NCBI GenBank assembly: GCA_021521415.1
Contig: JAIQDT010000108.1
Location: 62,001 to 126,000, forward strand
DNA from: Bidens hawaiensis
Taxonomy: Eukaryota > Streptophyta > Magnoliopsida > Asterales > Asteraceae
Length of the DNA stretch: 64,000 bases
Direction of reading: 5' to 3'
Shown: positions 11,410-22,879 of the stretch, in pieces
Layout: every line of letters starts with the position of its first letter
How positions within the stretch are numbered: position 1 is the first letter of the stretch
Notes under the pieces: model-generated
Database searches by the model: none
Told to the model about the DNA's origin: nothing
Seen by the model: only the letters and a program-made list of their open reading frames with translations
Translations under genes and position numbers: made by a program

Positions 11410-11502
11410 ATGAACATTCCGGCCAAATTCTACTCTTCTAAACCACTTCCGAATGCTGGAGTACCCGTTCATCGCCGTCACATTCCCCATGAAAAACACT
11501 AG
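11410..11502 (+). CDS. Upstream ORF in the DUF506 5' leader (30 codons)
   Basis: This is the first ATG after the predicted start site (context GAAAATGA). It encodes 30 residues (MNIPAKFYSS, then PNAGVPVHRRHIPHEKH) and ends in TAG 173 bases before the main ATG, in a different frame. The peptide has varied, non-repetitive composition and a His/Arg-rich end. A uORF of this kind could lower or condition translation of the main ORF. Whether the peptide is conserved, and so acts by sequence, is unknown from this window. Confidence 0.5.
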   Translation: MNIPAKFYSSKPLPNAGVPVHRRHIPHEKH

Positions 11503-11675
11503 TACAAGTTATCTATTTCAAATTCCACAAGTTATCCGTTTATAATATAACCCTGACGAAAGGTATCCATTTTGTTTCCTTCAAACTAATTAATCCTGCT
11601 GATCCGCCGATCTCAACACGTAACATAGTGATCACGTATAGTTAATAATATAAAAACCAAATAAGTTGATTAGTT

Positions 11676-13029
11676 ATGCACTTCCAGATGAAGATTCAAC
11701 CTATAGACAACCAGAATTACGAGGAGTCAGTGAATTATGAGACCGCACCGACGGTTAAGCCGGTGTTGAAGTCTCGGTTGAAGCGGCTGTTCGATCGGCA
11801 GTTTCCGGGTGTTCTGAAGAACAACTCGGAGGCTGCAAACAGTGCCGGTGAAGTTAGAGAGACAGAATTCGAGCCTAGCTCGGTTTGTTTGGCTAAAATG
11901 GTGCAGAATTTCATCGAAGACTCGGCTCTTGAGAAGCCGAAATGTGGTCGAAATCGCTGCAATTGTTTCAATGGAAACATTAATGACATCTCCGATGATG
12001 AGTTTGATCCTTCCTCTGCTGGATTCTTCGGTGATTCTTCCGAAACACTCAAGGTAATTATATTTAATCCAAGTACTCTAAATTCGTTAATACATCCGAT
12101 TACAATAGAGAGACAGGTACACGTACAACATATAAATAAATACATCAAAGTTAATTTTGTTCTAATAGTGTAAATAATGCATTCTTGTAGAGCTTGACGC
12201 CTTGCTGTACCGTAATTCAGAGAAATCTATTAGCAGACGTATCGAAAATCGTTGATATGTACAAAACTAGTATTCGAAAAGGCGAATTGAGGAAAATCGT
12301 TGCTGAACAATTACAATTAATCGGTTACGACGCGTCAATTTGCAAATCACGTTGGGAGAAATCATCATCTTATCCAGCCGGTACTTAATTACTCATCTCT
12401 CAAACAGATTCAGTACTAATTAAATCTAATGATTAATAATTTAATTTTGATTATGGATTGTATTTGTAGGTGAATATGAGTACCTAGATGTGATAAGTGA
12501 AGGCGGAGGAGACAGAAGAATATTAATTGACATAGACTTTAGATCTGAGTTGGAGATAGCTCGACCTACCGGAAACTACAAAGCAATCCTTCAATCTCTG
12601 CCGTCGATCTTCGTCGGCGACGCCGATCGTCTGCAACAGATTCTCTTAATCGTTTCTGAAGCGGCGAAACTGAGCTTGAAGAAGAAAGGAATGCATGTTC
12701 CGCCATGGCGGAAGTTCGAGTACATGAGATCCAAATGGCTATCGGCGCACGTTAGAACTCCACCGTCACCGAAATTGGTACTACCTCCGCCGCCGCCGAC
12801 TCCGCCTCCAACACCAGACGCGAATACGGCGTCGAAGCAGGTTTTTTCTGAATTCGCCGGCGAACCGACGGAGAGTGGAGTTTTTGAGCTAGAGGAAACG
12901 ATGCCGGTGACGGTTAGGAAGTCCGGTGACGGTTTTGAATGTTCGTCGGCGGGAACATGGCAACCGCCGGCGATAAAACCGAGGGGAAGTAAATCAGTGG
13001 TGACTGGATTAGCTTCTCTTTTTAAATAA
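11676..13029 (+). CDS. DUF506 family protein (PDDEXK-like nuclease-fold family)
   Basis: There are three exons: 11676-12053, 12191-12380 and 12470-13029. All have GT-AG borders and matching phases and give 375 aa. The chosen start gives MHFQMKIQPID; an ATG four codons later (MKIQPID) is the alternative. Family hallmarks are an early MKIQPI motif, the FFGDSSETLK-like region before intron 1, the Cys-rich CGRNRCNCF stretch, a helical central part (RNLLADVSKIVDMY), SRWEKSSSYPAGEYEYLDVI across intron 2, and the C-terminal PPWRKFEYMRSKW block. A proline-rich linker and a disordered tail follow. Arabidopsis relatives have been tied to root-hair growth and stress or nutrient responses; the biochemical activity of the family is not settled. 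The G-box-rich promoter and a uORF suggest tight control. The reading frame is intact. Confidence 0.9.
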
Positions 13030-13848
13030 TTAATTTTGTTAATTAGTTCATCTTTTTTGTTTTTTTGTTTTGCTGAGTAAACGTAAAACAAAAATTATAT
13101 ATATAAAAATAACACGTAACTCTTTCATATCAATTTCTTAATTGGGCTTTAACAAAAGGTTATTATATAAACTAGTGTTTTCGTCGGCGCAACGTAAGTA
13201 GGTAAAACTACGTTGTCGGTTTCAGGCATTGTGTTATTAAGTCAACATGAAGTCGGGTTCGGTTACGTGCGTTATGATATTATAACTAAAACAAAAAAAA
13301 CATAAAAACTGAGATGGATCATTGGGGTAGCGTCGGTTGGTAAAACTTGAGCGTTGAGACGGCGAGTCTACGCAAATTCGATTGGTCTTTGTCACGTTTG
13401 TTACATTGTTGTAAATTAAAGAGTGGAATTAACAAATTGTAATTACATGGTTAAAGAACTAATGACACGGTGATTCATTCATGTGGTACATTCGTATAAT
13501 AGCCTTGATAAAAAAAATCAAAAAATTACATGTTTGGTCTAATCCTTTTGTAGCATGTAACACCAGTTGCATTTGCTTTGAATAGCCGTTAATGGTTTAT
13601 GTTAAAAAAAAGTTTTTAAAAAAAATACCTTTTATATTTAAATTTTCAAAAATATAAACGTTTTTTGTACTCCACTCTCACCCCATCTCGTGTAACCACA
13701 AAGGAGAAACAACATAGTTTGAAACCGACAATCAATTGCCGTTGTTGTCTGAATTGCTAAAGAATTCCTACCATTGCTTAAACTTGTCGATCATACACTT
13801 CTGAAACTACTAGTTATTGCCACCACTATGGAGCAACTTTTTTTTTTT

Positions 13849-13879
<31 letters not shown>

Positions 13880-14789
13880 TTGTAGTCAGATAAATGGTCC
13901 AGATTTTTTTCTCTCCGACGAGTGGCACAACCTGAATCCACGGGGTCTTAAAGGTTAGGTTTATACATGCAACATATTCTCAACGATATCATAAAATCTG
14001 TGTACCTGGAGGTACCATACATATTCATAATGAAATAGTCTGAAAAAGAACATTCATATTAAAACTTCATACTTTAATCATTTCACACAGTCTCATGCTC
14101 GTATACACACCAACCCAAGAACATTCTAAAAGGGAACCTAAAACCCACCCGGTCTGTGCATGTATATAGTTATCAATAGCCTTCTCTACTCAAACTTTTG
14201 AACGGCTGCACAAGATTAACATATAATAGGATTCTTATAAAACCTAAGTATTTGGGAATAAATAGAGAAATCATAACCTTTTGAGAATTTTATTAGCAAG
14301 TGTTAATTGAAGGACCAGATAAGACTAAAAACTAACTTTAATCTTGTGACATGGTTTATGTAGGAGGTCACAATGTTGTTATACGACAAAGGTGTATATG
14401 TGGGTGTTGTGTGTATTAGCCCAGAGAGAAGGGAAACAAGAAGAGTTTGATTAATCACAAAATTAGAATGCTAGATCAGTTCCTCATGAACTGAATCATC
14501 ATGTTTGGTAATTTGAATCTACAATAAACATTTGTAAGCAATTTTTCACTTTAGTTCTTCTTTTCTAGGCTAAAGTCAGTGCATATAATTGGCATTGTCA
14601 AAACATTTGTGGCTTTTAATGATGTTATTAGTTTAGAAATTGTAAACTATATGTTTAAAGATCGCCAGAACTCACCATTCTCTTTAGCTAGTTGAATTAA
14701 GAAAAATAAATTTTAGAAAGCTACGCGAGTACTCTACGCTTTTTGTTAGTATGCCCTGCAAATTAGTCAAAATCATGATTTACAGTAGA
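13030..14789. other. Spacer with no gene
   Basis: Downstream DNA of the DUF506 gene. A weak tRNA-like stretch near 13328-13400 (GTCGGTTGGTAAAAC, then AAATTCGATTGG) may be a SINE head, but no body or ends were found. A T21G21 block sits at 13838-13879. Nothing else was recognised. Confidence 0.5.
13838..13879. repeat. T21 followed directly by G21
   Basis: Twenty-one T run straight into twenty-one G with no interruption. The exact lengths may be affected by sequencing error in homopolymers. Confidence 0.9.
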
Positions 14790-15257
14790 CTATGCATGTT
14801 GTGTAAAATGTTGAGCTCTTGATATAAACCTAAAGTATTTATCTTTTATTTTACAAACCGGTAAATAATTTGAGAAATTTATTTCAATAGACAAAACATG
14901 TTTATAAACAGGAAATTTATGTGTTGGGATTAAAAAAAATGTAATTCGCGCCATACACACGAATTCGAAATGACGAATTCGCGCGACAGCACGAGGATGC
15001 AATTGGGACAAATGGACCCCAAAAACACCCAATATCTTTATAAAAAACTTTGTTACAGAGAAACGGAAATTCCCATGAACAAAGAAATCAGAGTAAACAG
15101 TCATTTTCCCAGGAGGTGGGAAACTTTCTATAGAACCAGCAGAAGGGAATTCTGGCCCCCATTCCGGTGGAATACCATACGTCTCAAGGAGTTTCTGATA
15201 CTCAGTTTGGTCCCATTGGACCTCTATCTCGTCAATTTCAGAATGTGTATTAGACAT
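14790..15257 (-). pseudogene. Fragment of a Tat-element antisense extra ORF (gypsy-type transposon domain)
   Basis: The N-terminal 155 residues carry the motifs found in the extra ORF of the complete element at 33581: GIPPEWGPEFPS, then a PPPGKMTVYSDFF block, GVFGVHLSQLHPRAVARIRHFEF and RFISRAQ. These belong to the 'putative gypsy type transposon' domain family (PF04195-like). The later exons are missing, so it is truncated. It lies 457 bp from the plus-strand LTR at 15714 and is antisense to it. This is the same arrangement, at a similar distance (516 bp), as in the complete element. This is inferred to be the 3' remnant of an independent Tat insertion. Confidence 0.75.
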
Positions 15258-15392
15258 TATAACAAGGATCGATCAAGTACCAGGTAATTTTAAGAAAAAT
15301 CGAGTGAATAATTGACGGTTTTCGAAGCAATAATACAAGATAATATTAAAAGTTCAAAAGGCAATAAAGCTTCGACAAAAAGTTAACTCCAC

Positions 15393-15400
15393 TATTTATA
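15393..15400 (-). promoter_or_regulatory. TATA box for the antisense ORF fragment
   Basis: The minus strand reads TATAAATA 143 bases upstream of the ATG at 15257. The complete element has a TATA box 149 bases upstream of its antisense ATG. Confidence 0.5.
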
Positions 15401-15713
15401 CCTATCGCAATTAATGCGATGGGATATGAAGTAGAGAGAAAAAATAACCCAATGTCCAAATGCCACGTCACGCGGGATATTCGAAAAAGGCAAAAAGTTG
15501 AACAGTCGGGTACAGTGACAGCCGTCAAAAACGTCCTGTCACCTGCACACGCGCCTGAGAGTGGTCAACTTGTCCTTTTTTTCATGATTATCCACAACAA
15601 CAAAAGATATTTTTCAACAACTTGCAGAATAAAAAATCCCCAAATACACATTAAGTCCAGAATTTCACCCGCATAAAATACTTCACACGGAAGAAACACT
15701 GGACTGGGGGGCT

Positions 15714-16518
15714 TATAGAGGTAGGGTACCAAAAAGACCCAAATACCCTTAAGTGATACCCGCGGGTTAACCAGAAGTCCCTCATAAGGCACCCGCGGGG
15801 CATACGAACCATCCGCATAACCTTGGGCGGAAGAAACATCCCCGCAAGACATGCGGAAGCATCATGGCACCCTCAAAAGTCGTCCGCAGGACAGAACGTT
15901 CGTCCGCGTAAATAGCTATGAGGTAATGCCCCGGGACAGCTGTCATTAACTAATAACGTTCTAGAAGATCTACCAAGATGCTTCCTTGAGCAATACGTGA
16001 CGTATCAGCCAATCAGTGAAGGACACCTGGCTAGGCCGTTATAACTGTGCACATGGCCAGGGTTGTCTATCATCCTATCATATGAAGACACGTGTTCAGG
16101 TTGTTATACATGCACATGCAACGTATAAACTAGACCTGTAGTATGAGAACACGTGTCCAGGCGGTTGCAAGAGCCTCTTCTAAAGGGACAGTTGGCTCAA
16201 TCACCTTCCCACACCCTTCGGCTATAAATACCCTCTCGATCATCATGAGGTATTCATTCACTCCCACTGTACTCTCTCAGTTTACTTAAGTACTTTATCT
16301 CTTCACCAGAACTGTACTTATTCTCACGCCGGAGGGTGGTTACGGGAAGACCCCCACCTTGTCCTTCTCGTAACGAGCTCACGGTGTTCTGTTTTGCAGG
16401 ATTCACGTCATTGGACTTTGGGAATTGTGTTCATATCGTATTGGCAGTTAATCGTATCCTACCCTGTGGACTCATCGGATCTAGGACCCATACTGGGGAG
16501 TAGATTCGTGTTTCTTCA
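15714..16518 (+). repeat. 3' LTR remnant of a plus-strand Tat-type element
   Basis: A polypurine tract GGACTGGGGGGCT at 15701-15713 precedes it, nearly identical to the tract next to the 3' LTR of the complete Tat element. The LTR ends ...TTTCTTCA at 16518, resembling the end of the other LTR (CTTCTTCA). Its length of about 805 bp is close to the 838 bp of the complete copy. TATAAATA at 16223-16230 is a plausible LTR promoter. The first base pair appears mutated (TA for TG). Two CACGTGT sites lie at about 16089 and 16152. Confidence 0.55.
16223..16230 (+). promoter_or_regulatory. LTR TATA box
   Basis: TATAAATA sits in the right third of the LTR, where the U3/R border is expected. Confidence 0.5.
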
Positions 16519-17140
16519 GTGACAAACATGAAACTGACTAAACAGGCCGTCGATTTGTTTACGCTATATGTTTTTATTTGATCAGTCGGTTTAGGGATTT
16601 CTCAAACTATACAAAATAGTTATTAGTTAAGTATGTGATTTATGATTGAATTGATAAAAAAAAATGGATTGGATTGGAACTTTGGTCTTTAAATTGCTTT
16701 AGGTAAGACTATCTACATGATTGAGTTTTGCTTAAGTATATAAAAAGGGAGTCGTTTTTAAATTTTAACCATTGTCATATTTTGATTACATTTTATGTAT
16801 TCTTTGTTTTTTTCCTTTTTTTTTGGTTATAGATGTCTGATATGCCCAAAGCATGAAAGCAAACTATTTCGTACTTAGTATCTTGCTAGCTAAAAAATCA
16901 ACATATCCTACTAAATATCTAATTAAGAATATAATACCGCTTGAAAAAATTAAGTTAAAAATTTAACATAGAAGTGTAAGTAAGTAAATTCTTTTCCAAG
17001 GATATAAACATAGGTTAAAAAAATGACTAAGTGGCTCAATGGTTACGTCATTAGGCTTGTGACGGTAACTAATGCGGTTCTTGGCCTATTGACGAATATA
17101 GTGCATTAAAACACTAAAATGAGACGGTGTTAAGGTCTAA
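16519..17140. other. AT-rich spacer
   Basis: No gene found. A stretch near 17030-17050 (AGTGGCTCAATGGTTA) resembles a pol III A box, but no partner box was found. Confidence 0.5.
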
Positions 17141-17329
17141 GTGGTTGTTTGGTTCATTCAGATCTGAATGAGTCAGATATGAATATTCAGTAACAACAAT
17201 AAGTCTGAATGATTCAGATTAATTTTAACCATTCAGAATTTTTTCTGTTTGTAACCAAATAGTCTGACATCTGAATAAATCAGATGTTTACATCTGAATG
17301 GTTCTATTTATATGTAAACAAACAACCCG
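17141..17329. mobile_element. Tourist-like MITE, TSD TAA
   Basis: This 189-bp element has inverted ends GTGGTTGTTTGG and CAAACAACCCG and TAA on both sides (17138-17140 and 17330-17332). A perfect 16-bp palindrome CATTCAGATCTGAATG lies near its left end, and CATCTGAATG recurs near the right. It has no coding capacity. The TTGTTTG ends and the TWA target fit Tourist/PIF-Harbinger MITEs. Confidence 0.8.
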
Positions 17330-18680
17330 TAAGTCGTAAAAATAATAAAAATTTGTCATTTTAAAAAATATATAAACGTAGGGTCAACTGAAACTGAAAA
17401 GGACACATGTGGGGTTGCTTTCAATATATTATTTTAGTTATTTTATATAATTTAAATTTAAATTTCACCTTTAAAATATAGAGGCCGTGGGCCTATTTAC
17501 ATTGCAAATAATAAAAGCATTTCTCAAAAGTTTGACAATAATAATCCCTTCGAAAGCACCCTTCCTCCAACTCTCCTCATATTATTATAAGTTTTCCTGA
17601 TATAAAATATAATTAAATTTGATTATATAACCAATTAAATTGATTTTATTTAAGGACTATATTTAATAATAACCACCTAAAAAGAATAAGCCAAAATAGT
17701 TTATTATAATGACAAAATCATCAAAAAGTATAAAAACTAAGACCAACGTGTAGTGTAACTAAATAGATAGAAGGTTGTGCGAGACGTAATGTTGCAGTCA
17801 TCAACTGCTAGTTTTATAATAAATATCATAGTGGTAAAATGCCCCATAACTTCATTTCGATTATAACACAATTATCACTTCTTGATTTTCTTAATATAAA
17901 TATAAATTAAAAAAACACTGATTGGACAATCTTCCCCTCACACCCCATTGTATATACAGTGACAACCTCCAAAGGTGTTCGCTTTGTTGCAGGCTGTGTT
18001 TATGAAGAAAACATTATCACTACGTGTGATCTAAATGACTTTTAGTTTTTTCATTTCTAAAGTATGCACTTTTGTTACTTGTATGTCAGTGTTATTTATG
18101 AAATCTTTTTATCAATTTGCTTGAATACAAATTAACAACTTTTATGAACATAAAACATCTCCTAAAAACATATGTATGTACTACCAACTACCAAGACAAA
18201 AGATAGCGTTATATTAAGAGTTTGGTTTATATGATTATCAAAATAGAATAACCGAAATTCTCAAAACTAATCAATCATTACATATTTACATGACATAAAT
18301 TCACGAAATTCTGATAAATGCATTTTCTCTTTTTAGTGAACTTCTTTTATATCACTTTTCCCTTTTGTTCACAAAATTCTTTTGATATATAGTATACCTA
18401 AATCTTTTATTTACTTTTTCTCGAATACTTTTTCATGACATTCTTTTCACTTTTTTTTTTCTTTTCCGTGAACCTAAATAGGTTTTTGAAATTCTCTTTA
18501 TACTTTTTTCCTTTGGGTAACATAATTTCATGAAAGATTCCTTTGGAGGTAGAATTTAACTTTCACCAATTAAAAGTACATTCCGTGAAAATCTCACATT
18601 GTCTCGTCTACCTAGAGGCGGACCCACTAAAAATCCCACGGCTTCACGTAAACCCATTGATTTTTAAATTTCACATATAA
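17330..18680. other. AT-rich spacer
   Basis: No gene supported. Short homopurine and T-rich tracts occur, and a GAGGCGGACCC segment near 18613 resembles a dispersed repeat. Confidence 0.5.
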
Positions 18681-20676
18681 GACCATGAGTAGTCATAACC
18701 CTCCACCTCCATGTATTATGCATCACGTGGCGCCCAATCAGAGTTATGGTTTTTACAAAAACAGGGTGTAGTCATTACTCTCCATCCCCAGGCGTTATGC
18801 GCCACGTAGCGCCCAGTCACTTACACACCTTTTGTTTTTTTTTAATAAGAATAATCAAATAACAATAATATTTTATTGAATAAATATTACATTAAAATAA
18901 AGACAAACTACTCGTCGTCGTCTTCGCCCTCTTCGTCCTCGTCGTCTTCGTATTCGCCGTCTTTGTCCTCGTCGTCGTCGCCCTCTTTGTCTTCGCCATC
19001 GTCGCCGTCGTCTTCATTGTTTCCCTCGTTTTGATCATCGTTTTCACCAGGCAAAGGCCGATACATCCAAATATGTTGGACCAAATCCTCCTTTAGTGTG
19101 TTATGTATCTCTCTTGACCGCACGGAATCTGAGTTTTCGAGTCTTTGCTCCATACTTGCCGGAGTCCGTGGTGGATCCGGGTCCGGTATGAAAGTTGGAC
19201 ACATTGCTCATCCCTCGTCCTCGATGATCATGTTATGCATTATAATAACGCATACATATCACATTTCATTCTTTCTAAAGACCATAGACGACAAGGATTT
19301 TTAACAAAATGCCATCGTTGTTGAAGAACACCAAAACACCTCTCGATATCCTTTTGCGCAGACTCTTGCACTTTCTTAAAATACTGTCTTTTTTCATCCA
19401 TCGGGTCTCTGAATGTTTTAACGATTATCGCATACTCCGGATATATTCCATCACCCAGATAGTACCCATGATGGTAGAAGTTATCGTTAGCCCAAATTGA
19501 AGCGACGGGAACGGTCCCAGATATGTAACTCTCCATCACATGAGACTGCTCTAAGACGGTTATGTCATTGTTGGAACCGGGAACACCAAAGAATGCCGAC
19601 CAAATCCAAAGGTCGTATGAAGCAATCGTTTGAAGGCTAACCGTTGGTCCCTTTTGGTCACCTCGTGTGAATTGACCTCGCCGTGCAGTTGGACAATTAG
19701 CTCATTCCCAATGCATGCAATCTACACTCCCTATCATGCCGGGGAAACCATGCACCCTTGTATGTGCCTCGTAAAGACGTTGTAGATCGTTAAAATTGGG
19801 CTCTCTCAGATAATGTGGTCCATATAGTTTCAATATTCCAATATTTTACACAACTTTTATAAATAAATGATTACAGTAAAAAAGCGATAAAATTATTTAA
19901 AAAAAACGTACCGTAACAAAAATACTCCAAGGTGTCCCGAGTTGTTTTGTCGGCCATCTTTAAATACTCGTCGTTGATGTCGGCCGTGTTTCCGTAGGCG
20001 AGCACGCGTACGGCTGACGTAACCTTCTGAATAGCTGTGAATCCTAGCGTCCCTCGACCGTCTGACTTTTGCTTAAGTAATCAAGCTCACGCTCCAAATC
20101 ATTGGTGATGCGCATAAATAAATTTTTAGACATCCGAAAACGACGCCTAAAGGTCTTCGGGTTCTTGTATCTCGGCGAGTCGCATAAGTAATCTGTTATC
20201 AACCGGTTGTTGGCTTCGGTACGATCTCGTTCGATATATGCTCTTTTTGAAACGGGGGGTGGTGGAGAGCTAATCGCACTCGTAACGGAACTCATATAAG
20301 TTGTCGCGAGCATAATCGCACTCGTAACTGCTTGTTCCTCCGCGTCGTCGTCGGCTTGTTGGTCGGGCCCGAAAACTTTTTATACATAGATGGAGGATCC
20401 ATTTATATAGTGAATTTTGTGTGAGAAAATATAGAGTTGAAAGAGATTTTTTATAAGTTGATGAGTTTTGATTGGTAATGAGTTGGTTTAATGTATAGGA
20501 AATAATTTTTTTTTATTCTCCAACGGTAAAACTAACGGCTAGTTTTTTATATTTGATCCATTTCCAAGCGTTTTATACAAAACGTTCACAAAAAAAAATG
20601 CCCGGGGGGGGGGGGGCAGTGTGCCCCCGGCGTTATAGCCTATAACGCACTCCACAACGTGCCAGTACGCTTGGTC
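18681..20676 (-). mobile_element. PIF/Harbinger DNA transposon, full length but inactivated
   Basis: The ends are GACCATGAGTAGTCATAAC and, inverted, GACCAAGCGTACTGGCACG, flanked by TAA (18678-18680 and 20677-20679). At 1996 bp it holds one broken transposase gene on the minus strand. The Myb/trihelix-like partner ORF that many PIF/Harbinger elements carry was not found. Subterminal blocks (GGTGTAGTC, GCGCCACGTAGCGCCCAGTCAC) are shared with the derivatives at 9917 and 23603. A G13 run is at 20604-20616. Confidence 0.9.
18908..20402 (-). pseudogene. PIF/Harbinger transposase (HARBI1-like DDE nuclease), broken
   Basis: The start is the ATG at 20402 (MDPPSMYKKF). The frame shifts by one missing T within about 30 bases. 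The body then continues from 20313 with RRRFRMSKNLFMRI and VTSAVRVLAYG. A small intron (GT near 19911, AG near 19857) leads to YGPHYLREPN. The first catalytic Asp is in GSVDCMHWE, which is followed by TGA (19704-19702) where Trp is expected. The second Asp is in NNDITVL and the Glu region is QESAQKDIERCFGVLQ. A second frameshift near 19240 and a TGA near 19206 precede a highly acidic C-terminal tail of about 50 Asp/Glu-rich residues. It would have bound and cut element ends. This copy cannot make a full protein. Confidence 0.88.
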
Positions 20677-22560
20677 TAAGAAGCAATATATGATTCTAGG
20701 TTAGCCGATAAGTATTTAAAGAGTGAATCCAAAGTAAAAAAATTCAAGTTTGTTGTCGTGGCAAATCCCTTGTCTCTTTAACCTTGTTAATCCTAAAGTT
20801 TTGAATACGAATCTTGTTAAACCTAAATTATTATCCAACTTTTATACTTAAATTTATGCAAATTATGGGTTATGTTATTTCTAGTAAGCTATAAAACAGT
20901 AATTTATTGTTCTGAGTTTATCTTGCTAACTCGGTTATGATTGTTGGTGATATAGGCAAATAATAAGCTACGGAAATCCGTGGTTGTTGATTTTAGAACC
21001 GGTAAAAGCATATAAAACACGGTACGTACCAGCAAGGAGCATGTTTATCAATAAAGCTCAGGTTATGAAGAACTTCATTACAAATTTATATTATAAAACT
21101 GATAATATGTTAGATTTTGAGAATTGCCTGATGCATTGTAAGTGAAAGATAATCAAAGTAGACTGAGACAGAGATGGACTCGGATTTGTTCTTCAACCCA
21201 ACCGGTCCAAAAAATTTAACATTTGGTTATGCTAAATTTGATTGCCGAAAAAATGTAAACCTGCAGGAAAAAAAAAGATCCAAGGTCCACCATTACGTCT
21301 GCTTGAAATATACATATATTAGTTCATAAAGTAATTTCATCATATGTGACCTAATGAAAAGTATCCTATTTGGCCAAAATAAAAGGCCGTGAACTACTTA
21401 TGAACAAACTAAACAAATTGATTGGTATAAAATATTAGATGTTTACATGTGTATCAAATTTTAATTTAAAAAATCCGCGAGTACTCCCCGCTTAGCCAAG
21501 TACTGAGCGAGATATCTTTGATTATTCCCTGACTAAAGTCAAGACATGCAACTCTCAAGTTAATTGATTAAGATGGTAGCGTCTTACGATTTTTACAACC
21601 AATATAAATGCCTTTGTTATACTAGTAAAATTTTGAAAGGATAAAGTTTATTTGAAATTTTGACCCTTATTGGCGTTTTCATTTATTTGACTTTTGTTAA
21701 GTATATAGTATTTATTGGATCTTGATTGTTTATTTGTTGTGCAAGTTATTTTATAGTTTTCATTACTCGTATGCTAACCGTTAAAACAAACATGATTATT
21801 AAAATAAGTACGTAAGTTATTGTTTTTTTAACACTTTCATAATTCTTTTCTACTTAATTAATAGTAATTATTTACTTATACTGGAAAATAATCATTTACC
21901 CTAATTTCAAATGTCTATTTAGCATTACAAAATATAGGATGCAACGAATGAAAAACAATAATAAATGTAGAAAAAAAAACAATTAATTGCGTACATGTAA
22001 CTTAATAATAAAGCATATCTTGTTTCAATTTACATGACTGCAATTTCTGGCTACATCATTCCACCTCTTGATTGAACTTAATTTCTTCTGAGTAACATTA
22101 ATGTTTCATTTATTTATAGCATCACAATCTTTTTGTTATTCATTATTAACAACCATAACCTTGACCATTTGGACGTTCATAACACGAATCACTTTAACTT
22201 GTTGGAAATTTCAGTAAGGATTTGGTATGTTGTGGTGTCGACTCACGGGGACGAAGGTGTTGATATATAGTGTCATTGTGCAAGAACCCATTGACAAGCA
22301 CAAATGATACACTACATAGAATATACATACTCTATTTAGAACAGAAATATATTATATAACATTTTTTGCTTAACTTGATTCATTTTTGTTACAAGAATAT
22401 ACTATTAGGTTAGAATTATTGTTTTATAATTATTTACGCCACCTAATTCATTAACTTTAAGTGGGTCTTTACTTTTTACATCACACTTTCCTTTTCCTAT
22501 GTCCCTTTTATTTTGCGATGTTTTTCAGGAATCTATCAAACCAAATTAACTTTCTTTTAT
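20677..22560. other. AT-rich spacer
   Basis: No supported gene or bounded element on either strand. Confidence 0.55.
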
Positions 22561-22879
22561 CTTTTTTTTTAAAAACCAACTAAGTAACGCCGGGTACTTC
22601 GTACGCGGCCCGCATTGGCTAAAGGTAGCCCGAGCCGGCCACTAGTCCGGACGGACGAAGTCCCTAGCGGTCCACCTATTGAGGGATTTACCGGATAAAA
22701 CCCGACCCCCATGCCCGCTAAATGGCATGACAGCGAGGAGCCGGTAAAACCGGGTGAGATCAGGACTCGAACCCTGGCAAGCAAAGGTCATCCCTCATAT
22801 AAATTGATGATAGTGAGGTTTGAACTCCCTATCTCTCACTACTAAAGTGAGTGCTCTACCATTGAGCCACATACTTGCC
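22561..22879 (-). mobile_element. tRNA-derived SINE
   Basis: On the minus strand it begins GGCAAGTATGTGGCTCAATG. The A box is TGGCTCAATGGTAGAGC and the B box is GAGTTCAAACCTC, in normal tRNA spacing. A second B-box-like AGGGTTCGAGTCCTGATC follows near 22770. The body is GC-rich and unlike the flanks, and it ends in an A-rich tail (T run at 22562-22570 on the plus strand). It does not close an acceptor stem, so it is not a working tRNA gene. Confidence 0.7.

Noticed and set aside
12591..13091. 166-codon minus-strand ORF
   Set aside because: It is the antisense shadow of DUF506 exon 3; its Gly run mirrors the proline codons of the real frame.
15565..15852. 95-codon ORF across the Tat-type LTR border
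   Set aside because: It crosses the polypurine tract and LTR start and has no domain, so it is chance.
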